Part shown: in pieces, positions 25,301-37,300 of the stretch
Layout of the letters: the number at the start of each line of letters is the position of its first letter
Position numbering within the stretch: position 1 is the first letter of the stretch
Assembly: GCF_032854445.1 (NCBI RefSeq)
Contig: NC_088303.1
Span: 27,445,265-27,509,264, forward strand
From: Liolophura sinensis
Lineage: Eukaryota; Mollusca; Polyplacophora; Chitonida; Chitonidae
DNA length: 64,000 nt
Reading direction: 5' to 3'
Program-made: the position numbers and the translations under genes
The notes under the pieces: model-generated
What the model was told of the DNA's origin: nothing
What the model saw: the letters and a program-made list of their open reading frames with translations, nothing else
Databases searched by the model: none

Positions 25301-28300
25301 GACTATACTATTACACAGGGACTATTTTCATTCTTACCATTAATGACTACCATAAGCAGAGAATAGCTGCGATTTTTTTATGAAAATCTGAATTGGGGGA
25401 AACACATACACTCATGCAATATGTGAAGCCTATAAATTTTGCATAACCAAAATATCATAAATTATTACTTACATGTACAAATATTTTTATGTTATTCTTG
25501 TAACAACAACAACAGAGTTATGTACAATACATGCACATATACCAGTATATAAACATCAAATTTATATGGATCACTGCACTGGGAACACGTACTTACATGT
25601 AGATGCATGTATATATGTAATTCTCTCACTTCAATCAACTGTCATAAAACATAGTATGTGTAGATCTATTAATGGGGGCTACTTGGTGAAAGCCTGACCC
25701 CTTCCCTAAGCTCGACTAACCAGCAATTTGTCACGGTTAACGCAATGGCTAGGATCAGGCTTCAGGAAGTCCTCGTCACGTTTTTATGTTGGATTTCTTT
25801 TTTTCCCTACAGGCACTTTCTTTTTTCTTTTGACAGCACGCTATCTTCTGTTCCATGTGTTTGTCCTAACTATTTAACTATGTAACAGTATGTTCTTTCA
25901 GAGAAAAGCTCTATTTATAAAACTATGACATAGCCATGCATCTTTGCTTCATTACATACTGACTGGCTCAAGAGACTGATGAAAGTTTTCAGACATTTTC
26001 ACTGCACTGAATATGATGGTTAAATGCTTTATAGTGTGTCATTTTCCTATAAAGTTAAGTGAGCCTGTCAATCCTGAATCAGGTCATCAGGTTTTAAAGT
26101 CAATGAGGCAGATTTCTTACATTTTATTCTGGTACCTCCTTGCACGATGCTCAGCATGAGGGCAGAGGCTTTTGGACACGTCACTGCCAGTCTATTTACC
26201 ATTGTTCTGATCACTTTTTTTTTTTTTTCTGAAAGCAATAGAATTACTCCAGCATTCAGCCAAAGGTTCTGCTACAAGGTAATATTATTGACACAGAGCT
26301 GCACCAAACTTGCAACTCAAGGCTAGTTAGTAGTACTTATTTACCCAATATTATACGGAAATGATCACGTCACTTGTACCTGAATAGGAAGAGGCTGTCT
26401 GTGGCCCAATGACAGACCCCCATGTGCATGTATACATGTAAAACCACAGAAAACTGAACTCTATTAGCACACTTTTCCAGCTGATGAGGGCTGATAATTT
26501 AGACCACGCTGAAAAACTGCCATAATTCTCTTTCTATCCCGGTTAAATGTATAAGAAGATATGTATATGCATAGGAGTTGTCTTAGCTGAAACAAAGCAA
26601 TGGCATTGGAGAGGTTTAGCCTGAGGCTACACTCAGAGTGATTTTATTATAACACTGCCTAGGGTACTACTGTATCATTATAAAGGTGTATACATACACA
26701 ATGAAGACCCTAGAAATGAACGTCTTCCCAAAATAAACAAAACAGGCTAATTATTTAACTCTATACTGACAAAGCAATACTTGTATGTATTCCTTCATAG
26801 ATGATTAAGCCACAACAACACGGTTTTAATGGAATTGTAAGTATATGAAGGCATACAACTGAACATTAAGACATGATCAGAAAGTAATAAATTGTATGTA
26901 ATCAGACACAAAGTCAGTGCCATTCAAAAAAATCCTCCTTGGTTACAAAAAGAAATGTGAGTGCGAGTGAGTGAGTGCTTGGGGTTTAACGTCGTACTCA
27001 ACAATTTTTCAGTCATATGACGACGAAGGAATCATTAGGGTGCATGTACGTGTAATGTGCCTCCTTGTTGCAGGACGGATTTCCACCGCTCTTTTATTTA
27101 GTGCTGCTTCACTGAGACGACTTACCGAAGGCAAGTAAGCCGCCCCGCCCGAGCCATTATACTGATAAGGGTCAACCAGTCATTGCACTATCCCCTTCAT
27201 GCTGAACGCCAAGCGAGGAAGTTACAACTTCCTCTTTTAAAGTCTTAGGTGTGACTCAATCAAGGATTGATCCTGGATCTACCGGTCCCGAAGCGGGCGC
27301 TCTACTAACTGTGCTATCCGGGCCGGTCCAAAAAGAAATGTAAAATATTATATAATTTAGAAGTATTTCTGCACACTGTTGCCTCTAATACATTGCCTTT
27401 GATCTGAGGCACCTTTTATTTTTACTTCACAGAAAGCCAATGTGCTGCAAATACATGTAAATAAAGATCAAAATTCTCAACGATAATACAGGCTTAGTAC
27501 ACAAAATACATGCTAGTTTTATGCACGACATGATGTATCTGAGTTGAATATATATGTCATGTTGACTACTTTTGTGCAGGAAAGAATGGCCATAACTACA
27601 AGCAAGAGAGCCATGCGTGTACTTCTGGCTGCCATGCCATACACAGGGCATGACCGAGCAACCAAAATAACCCTCAGCTAACATGACAGACAGGAATTTG
27701 TCATGGGCTGTCTTAGTCATAGACTTTTCAGGTGCAAAGAACATACACACTGCTCAAAAGACCGGGCCCGATAGCACAGTTGGTAGAGCATCTGCTTCGG
27801 GAACCGTAGATCAAGGGTCAATCCTGGGTTGAGTCACACCTAAGACTTTAAGTCGTAACTTCCTTGCTTAGCGTTCAGCATGAAAGGGACAGTGCAACAA
27901 CTTGTTGACCCGTAACAGTGTAATGGCTCGGGCAGGGCAGCTGATTGCCTTCGGTAAGGCGTCTCAGTGAAGCAGAACTAGATAAAAGAGCGATGGAAAT
28001 CCGTCCTGCAACAAGGAGGCACATTACATGCACTCTAAGGATTCCTTCATCATCACATGACTGAAAAATTGTTAAGTACGACGTTAAACCCCCAGCACTC
28101 ACTCACTCACTCACTCACTCAATGCTCAAAAGTTATGGAAGTACACCTTACACACGTGTAGTTCATATGTACTTCACTAACTCCAATGATAGCACCATAA
28201 GATTCACTATTAGTGCCCCCAAAAATTCAAAATGTTCATACAAATGGGCCTCAAGCTTTCACTCAACCCAATTAGGGAAACTGACAATTATACTTAGACA

Positions 28301-31300
28301 TATAAAAAGAAACTAATAAACTACATTCGTATCATTCATTTGACTGTCAGAAAAACTACATAAACATGTCAATATTTGAAGGCCTTTCCTCTTCCCCGTT
28401 CTCTTCTTTTATCTTTTTTTTTAATGATATGTCTATGAATAGGGCACTGAGGCCATCAAACACCTAACAGCGTGACAACAGCATAAGTACATCCACATGG
28501 TAAAAGGCCACCCTCACCACACATGACTAAGGTGACTAACACAGTACTCATATATGTATCTTGGCAATTTATGTTAAATTTAATACTTATGTATCTGTAC
28601 AGTACTCAAAATTACGACTCTAAACTACACAGACCAGCATAGCTTAGATTCTTGGGATTTGAATTTTGGCTGCAGTCCAAGTTTGGAGCCATTTACTTTT
28701 TAACAGCAGATATAAATTATCACAAAAAAAAAGCTTTCACATAATATTCTGGCACTTTCTTTATATTTTCATGCCTATTTTGTAAAAAAAACAATTGCCT
28801 GTACTATCTAGAAGTGGTGAATGACCTAAAATGTCATTTACTCCATGACTTATGACTATTTTTTTTTTGGCGAATGACTATTTTTCCCCATGCCCATGAC
28901 TATTTTTCCCCATGCCTATTTTGCTAGATGCTGATAGTTCTTGATCTTAGAAAGGTGTTTTGAGGTTTGTTTGGATGGTAGGATGACATATACGTGAATG
29001 TGAATGACAAACAGAGCAGTTTCAGGGATGTACTTCACTGCATATTAATGATTTACTACTGAGCAACCTTAGGTACATGTAATTTCTTATAAGCTCAACT
29101 AAGTTAGATTTTTTGCATCTTGGTAACGTGTCTTGCCTTTCTTCAATGACTTTCGAAGTGAAAGCTCATTTTCCAAGGATTTCAAAGGCCTTTTGTTTTT
29201 TCCTTAGTTTCAAGGATATTCAGCCCTTTTTCCAGCTGTGCTTTGCACATAACATATCTATGATCTAGATCAGCATAGGCATGGTTTCACACAGAGCTTG
29301 TAGCATTACATGCATGTAATTTCTGTAGCTATTCTGTTGTTATCCTGCCTGTGCAGTGTACATATTCATGTAACACCATGATGAGTTCCTAGTGAAACCA
29401 GGTCCTGGTGACAGATGGTATAACTGACATTATCTACACGTACAGGCCATCCCTATCACACCTAACACAACTTGTCAAGACTAAATGTACTTGGACTAGT
29501 CTAATAATCATACAGCTGTCAAGGGGTAGACTAGGGGCTGGTTTCAATGAGCCATTTTGGGCAGAAGTTTGTAAAACAAAATACTGTGTTTCACATAAAA
29601 TCCCAATACATCCACAGGTTTTTCTATGAAAACCAGCTCCATATGTCTGTCTGTCTGTCTGTCTGTCAGCTCATCAAATGCTTGACATTCTGTCTTTTGG
29701 CATGGGCTAGTGACTTTATAATGAGAGGCCTAAGCACAAGACAAATGTCACAGCACTTGTTGTTTACATTTGTTGTGATGCCTTCATAATAGATGTATGA
29801 TGCAAAGACTATCAGACATGACACCTCACCTAACCACAGTACACTTAACAACAGGTTCATACATATTAGACATGACACCTCACCTAACCACAGTACACTC
29901 AACACCAGGTTCAGACCTATCAGACATGACACCTCACCTAACCACAGTACACTCAACACCAGGTTCAGACCTATCAGACATGACACCTCACCTAACCACA
30001 GTACACTCAACACCAGGTTCAGACCTATCAGACATGACACCTCACCTAAACACAGTACACTCAACAACAGGTTCAGACCTATAAGACATGACACCTCACC
30101 TAACCACAGTACACTCAACACCAGGTTCAGACCTATCAGACATGACACCTCACCTAAACACAGTACACTCAACACCAGGTTGACGCCTCACCTAACCACA
30201 GTACACTCAACATCAGGTTCAGACCTATCAGACATGACACCTCACCTAAACACAGTACACTCAACACCAGGTTCAGACCTATCAGACATGACACCTCACC
30301 TAACCACAGTACACTCAACACCAGGTTCAGACCTATAAGACATGACACCTCACCTAACCACAGTACACTCAACACCAGGTTCAGACCTATTAGACATGAC
30401 ACCTCACGTAACCACAGTACACTCAACACCAGGTTCAGACCTACACTTTCCTGAATCTCCCCTATCTGATCCAGTTCACAACTAGACATCTGAATGGCTG
30501 AAGAACTGTACATCTTGATAACTTGACTTCATCTTGAATTGACAAAATACTGATATTTACATCTCAGACTGACCATTAAAAACTGCTTCTAAGAAGATCT
30601 TTTTTTCCTTTCACTGAAAATGTAGTCAAAAGTTTAGACTGTAAGGTGAGCTCTATGGATCACATAATATTGATATTCAATGACTTCAAACAGATAAAAC
30701 TGAAATTTATTGCCGGATTTTCATTTTTGAGCACAGGCACACATTACATTTACATGACTGAAGATGACAATGGTTTCATTCAGTGTTGAACCTAAGGGTG
30801 ATGGGTTTTCTTCTGTTGCTTACTTCGATTTAATGCTTTCTTTCTCAATGAAAACAACAAATTATGAACACTTACACCTCAATATACCTACAAACAAATA
30901 AGAGGAATGAATCTATTCAAGGGATATCAAACAGATGTGACCTCTGCCCTAAACATCACTTCACTCAACTGATAATCACTGGCTTTCTGAGATTAAAGAA
31001 AAAATACCGGTCCAGACAAGTTCAAGGGTACATGTACATCAGATAAGTGCACAAGCATGTTTTACACAGTGTATTTCCCGGCTCCAATGAATGCAATTTT
31101 ACAGGCAACTACAAGTTATAAAATATCCCTTTTGGTGCTTACACTTTTTTCAGTAGGATATCCCACCTTCCCCACCCACCTTAAAACACCTTTCTAAGTG
31201 CAAAAGAGCACCCAGGATCAGGCAAAATGCGCGACTTCCAATTTTAGGTCACTTATTGTAAATGTACATCAGATGTTGCTGGACACAATTTTTTTTCCAT

Positions 31301-34300
31301 CAATCTATACATTTTTCTTGACAAAGATATTACTTGGCCTAAGTCTTTGTTTTGACATCAGATATTGTTCCTCCAGCACATTAAACCACTAAACACTTCA
31401 CCATTCCTTCATCGCTCTTAATGTGTATCATAACTATTAACCATATAGGCACATGCAATTTAACAGGCTCATGTCAACATTTCTGCTGGAAAAAAGTACA
31501 ACCTTCCAAAGTGATTATCATCTCTGTCTGTGAAACTAACAGACGACTTAAAGCATTTAAAATTTTGGGTTGAATTATCCTGACATACTTTTTAACTAGT
31601 GCATATATGTACTAGGTATTTGTCTCCTACATGTTCACAAATGGTTAAATGTACCTTTAACATTCATACCTGTGAGTACATTTGCAAATATGTAAGGCTG
31701 GGTGAAAATGCACCCGGAATATACATGTATTAAGGTGTATGAATCTGTAGGCCAAGCTCCAGTGTGCCAAAGATCTGGGTTATTCCTTGTACGCTGTAGC
31801 AATGATGCCAAAAGGTTGAAATTCCATTCAGCACTAAACACAGACAAGAACGCAACACAGATGTGTCTGTAGTAGACATAGAAGCGGTTATTTGTGCGCA
31901 GGTATAATTACATATACAGATGTGATGGTGAAACAAACCCACTGCCTTCCGCTCTTAACACGCCTACACTGTTAAACAAGATTACACGTACATCTACACA
32001 GTAACCTGTGTGGTATTCAGGGGTCCAGTGTGATGGGCTACATTGTACAAAGTTCCACAGGAAACATTACAATGGAACAAAGGTTCAGATACATACATGA
32101 TATGACATTTTAAAGCAGCAATGGAACATACATGTAAGTGCAGTTCTGATCAGGCTTAAGTGGTAGGCACAGTTATAATAATGCCCAGGGTATTTTATAG
32201 TGGTCATGGAAGAAAGGTGTATTAGGTGCAGATGGAGGACTTTGTTGAAATGGAACATAAGTGTGGTTGCAAGATGGAGCACCTAACGGCAAAGGAACAT
32301 AGGTGCGGGTGCAGAAGGAGCACCTTGTGGTAACTGAAAATAAGTGTATTTATTTATTTGATCGGCGTTGTTATGCATTATGATGGGAGGAAACTGAGCA
32401 GAGCCCAAGAAAACTCACAACCATCAGCAGGTTGCTGGAGGACCTTCCCGTGTATGGCAGGAGAGGAAGCTGGCATGGGCTGAACCTGAACTCACAGTGA
32501 CCGCATTGATGAGAGGCTCCTGGGTAATTGCTCCACACAGGCATGCTAACCAACTCGCCCACAAAGGTCCCCAAACACAGGTGTAGGTGTAGTTATGACT
32601 GGATACTGACTGGTAATGGAACAGGTGTAGGTACAGACAGAGCACTTAGTGGTATTGGCACGTGGGTGTAGCTGCAGGTGCAGATAAGGCACTTCATGAT
32701 CATGGAACATACATGTAGGTAGTTACAATGAGGCACTAAGTGGTAACAGAACATACATGTAGGTGTAGGTCCATTTGTGTACATGTAGATAAGCTTACAC
32801 TAATATAGAACAGAGCCAAAACAACACAGCCGACAATAACAATGACAATTAACGTCTTCAACAGTTACACTTTAACTTTTTGGAACACAACTTCAAGAAC
32901 ACTTTTTCATTGGAAGGGGCACACGTAAATAGATTAGATTGATCTTTGTAATAACTTAGAATAATCCATGGCATGGACCTACCCTATTCTATCTGATTAT
33001 GGTTATGTTAGGTATAAGATAAAACTGTTCTGGATTGCCTGGATTGACCTGGAGAACAAACACCTTCTTAAGGCTCTGATTACTAAAAGCTTTCACACTG
33101 AGTATTCACATCTTTATTACAAATGTCCCAAAATGATTCTTGGCTTAATGAGTATCCAGTGTATTGAAGTAAACGGAGTAAGTAATAATAAATGTATGTG
33201 GGCACAATAAAAACAAAATGCTGTACAGCGAGTTATACACCATCAGCCACCACTGTCACTGTATGTTTATTTTTAGACATCAAATGTTTGATATAAACAT
33301 GACCAGGCAGTTAAAGCTGACAAATAACATCAGGTATCTTTTTTGTACAGATGCCTTCACAATCCTACATTATTTGTTAATGTTGCTGTATGGTATTTTC
33401 GTCCAAAACAGTTAATATCAGATGGCTCATGCATGAGCTTTGATAGTACCACATTTTAAAACGGAAAAATATACTGTAGCTTCATAAAATTTACAACGAA
33501 AAAAGTATTTAAAAGTCTTAAACAAACAATAAAATGTCTTGAAATCTCAATAAACGTAGATGACATAACATTACTGAAACCCGTTGAACTTGACCTAAAA
33601 ATAAACTTGATAAAAGCCACAGACTAGAGCTGGACTTGAACTCATGGATGCACCAGTCATGGGCTAACTGATCCTCTTCTAAGACAACCCATCAGGCAGA
33701 TGACATTTACTTAAGGTCAGGGTATTTATTAACATATAAGAATAACCTATCTCAAAAATTTAATATCACCTTGGCTGCCTTGTACATTCCCCTTCCATGA
33801 GTAAAATTTTAATTGGAAACAAATTCACCAGATGAAAAAATGATGAACAGATATATCACCTACTAAAAACAAATGAACAGGGAACTAAGCAGCTTCACAG
33901 TTTATACATCCTACAACAGAAATAGAACTAAATATACACTGCAACCTTGCAAATATTCTTCTTCACTTTTACCCCTATAACAATAAAATGGACTAGCCCA
34001 TAGTGACACACATTTGTGAGAAAAGCATGCATTGGTTACAGCTGTAGGTATGATAAGGAAGAACAGGTTGCAGCTGTAACTCTAGCTGACTGCACATATG
34101 GTGCGGTTATCACATCAGCATGTAGTTGCAGTCTGCAACACTCCACTACCTGGCTAGGGCATGGTCCAAAGTGGAAACCCAAACCCTGATCTTACTTTAG
34201 ACCTACTCACAGACCCATGAAGGTAGATCTGCAAGCTCTCTGGCATGTTTTCAGGTCTAGAAAGAATTATGTAACCCAATATCATAGTAACATAACGAAA

Positions 34301-37300
34301 AGTTTTGCCAATACCCTAAAACCTCACACATCACTGACAAATCCCTGGGCATGGTTCACTGAATGATAAATATAATTATACATGTACTAATGGTAATCCT
34401 ATAATACAAATGGTTCTAAAAGTCTGCTCTAATGCTGTGGATAAATCAAATTGGTCGAATACTCATTCTACACTTCAAACAAGAAACAGCTCAACTGAGC
34501 TATGTTCCAGAAGATTGAAAATTGAAGAAATACTGCTAACAAAAGTGAAGATATCAACTAAAGACATGGCCATCTTGACTTGGGATGTACAACTACCAGG
34601 TTAATTGACCAACGAGTCATGTGGTGTGTGTACATATACTGTGTCTTCTTGTGACAGGGCGAGTCCATGCTTCCAAAGTGCTGCTGACACTTAAGTATCA
34701 TGCAGAAGACACTACATATGACACCCCATCCAGTTACATTATACTGATGCCGGGACAATCAGCCCTGTTTCCTTGCTCTAACCTCTCAGTGCTGTCTGCC
34801 AAGCAAGTTAGCAACAAGTAACATTTTTAAAGGCCTGACCACACCCACTCAAATAAACACCATAGAAATGTACAAATTTTTCGAGATAATTCACTTCACT
34901 TATAACTCCAGGAAACAAGGGAGCAAGTATATGTATGTAACATAGCTGCATCAATTTTTCACACTCATTCCTGGCTTTATAGACATTCCTATGCCATGTG
35001 AGTATTCCATCATTAATTAATTAAGAGAATGAGCTGTAAATTTACACCTCAAAAGAGTTCTCACCTCCATATTATATCACACCCAAAAGTGCATATCTAA
35101 AAATACACCTAGACCTCAAAAAATATTTTACAGCTATACTTAAATGTTCCTGTTTCTTACAAGATGATGTATATATGGATATGCCTTAAGTGATCTTGAA
35201 CCAGTGGCATGATGGCAACTTGAGGAATCATGAAACAGCTGGGGGCATCTAACTGGGAGCATCTAATTGGGTTTTATACTGGGACATAAGTGTAGGTACA
35301 AATGGAGCCTTAAGTGGTAGCAAGAGATACATGTACTAGTAGGTGTATTGGTAGATGGTTTTAGTTGAAGTACAAATGTATATGGGTTCAGCAGTTTTGT
35401 TTTGAGTTGTGCAGGTTTTTATCTTTCTCCACCAGCGATCACAGAACCTCAAATAATGGTTGACAAACTTGCAAATTGTATCTGATCACAAAGTTTCATC
35501 AAGTTTTTCTCACAAAAAAGTTTCTCTGCAGCTGGACCATGATGCTTACATGTAGGTTGATCCCAAGTTAGCGGACAGCAGTCTTTACATTCACAACCAC
35601 TGTGTCTATATATAATAAATCAAATATCAAGGGTGCACAAAGAAAGATTGAATGACTATGGTGTAGTGCCACTTTAGGACTTCAGCAATATTGCGGCCAT
35701 ATTGTGGCAAGCACAAAGTAAGAGACTCATAATGATCCAAGTCTCAGTGACAACTAATATAATAGTGTTCTTGGTAAATTTTATTAATATCTAAAAAAAA
35801 AAATGGAAAACATAATCCTGAAGAGGAAATATTAAATTCCAGGAAAATTTAGCATTAAAGTTTAATTTGACAGAATGCATGATAGCAGTTCTCAAGACAT
35901 ATTACAGTATTTCAGTAGTGGTAATGTATGACGAAATAAGAATGAAGGACTAAAATTCTAATCTAACAAAACTATGACTACTAAAGACAGCAGGAGACAA
36001 ACAGAAAACCTATTCAATCTCGTGCTATGGCAGCAGTACATTCATTTGTTACACTGATCACGCAGTCTTATGAATGGAGAACACTGGAGCGCCTGGGGTA
36101 AATCAGTTAAGACCACTGGCATTTGACAAGTTAAAATGTACTGATGAAATTCCCCACCGCATGTACAGTATTGTTAAAAGAGAAGTGGTCTTGAAGGCCT
36201 ACCACTTATTGTCAACAAGGTTCCACCAACTCTGGGAGTTGCAAAAACAATAAAGATTTGAACTCAAACTCGAGTGCCATACATACATGTATACAATAAT
36301 AGCCTTGAAAAGCCAAGCCCATAAAATCAGATTGTATGTATATTGCTCCGCTGACAACGATCTGAAACACTTCCTTTCCCCTGGCACGTTCCAGGGGTGT
36401 GTCTCTTTCAGCCAATCACAGACGTGTTGCTTGAAAGGGCAGCAGTCACGGACTGAGATGAAGCTGGGGCTAACATACAGAAAACCACGAGTTGTGAAGC
36501 CACAGCAAAGCAACAGCAAGGCAGCAATATCAACATCTGACTGAAAAGCAAATCGTACCATTTTACTGTTGTCGCACTCCTGTCGGCCGCTTGCTTTACT
36601 TCGGCGAACTTAACTCCGCAGAACAAACACTCTTTTGAAAGAAAGCCATAATACATTTTTCGTAGCTTGTCCACCCTGTTTGCCGACACTGACTGTACCT
36701 GATGATAACGAGTTTCATATGGATTGGTCGCTATGGACGTCAATGACCCCTAGTTCTTTACTTCATCTCACTTCACCGAAAGGTCACTGAACACACTGGG
36801 GATAGCAGGTGAATGAACACCTTGCACAGGTGAATGAACACCTTGCACATTCCAGTCTGTGTGTTTTGACATTATGCTGGACTTCAAAAGTTCTCAGACT
36901 GACCACTAATCCTCTGCTAGTGGCCACTGAGGTAGTCAGTCTGGCTGCAGTCTTCCCATCTCAGATCTCCTAATGTTTATAATCATTATTGTACATTGTA
37001 AAGCTTAAAGATAATAGCAATTAATATGGTCAAAACGAAAGCATAAAATCCCAGACATGTATCCCTTCTAAAGAGTCTCGTCCCTCTAAATTTTGCGACA
37101 AAAAGCATCCTTGAAAGATTAATTTTCACTAAAATCCACCATTTAGAAATATAGGGACCTGTCTCACACAGGTTTATATTGCTCGCCCCCATCAGCTTAC
37201 ACCTGAAGCTGGTGATGTGCAAGATGTACATAACTGCAGAAAAACGTTTGTTTCCTGTGAATCACTGAGGTGCAAACTCACCCATCTCTTCCTTTACTGA

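Larger units (their letters stand above)
22571..37281. other. RANBP9/10 intron 2, 14.7 kb, repeat-rich
   Basis: This is the largest intron in the window. It holds the 46-bp duplication, a poly(C) run near 23,755, a short gtgtggtgtatatac duplication near 24,060, an inverted pair of SINE-A copies, the 54-bp minisatellite, R3 copies, a split degenerate minisatellite and a SINE-D copy. I saw no nested gene. A cluster of open frames at 36,199-36,743 has no recognisable domain. Confidence 0.6.

Noticed and set aside
27761-27840. Stand-alone tRNA gene
   Set aside because: A and B boxes belong to the tRNA-derived head of SINE-A; the body and target duplications prove a SINE.
29793-30338. 181-aa plus-strand frame as a repeat protein gene
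   Set aside because: It lies inside an intron of an opposite-strand gene, is pure minisatellite and has no exon signals. Kept only as a finding about the repeat.
36199-36743. Cluster of overlapping frames on both strands in RANBP9/10 intron 2
   Set aside because: No recognisable domain, no clear splice signals, and frames overlap on both strands. A nested gene cannot be supported.
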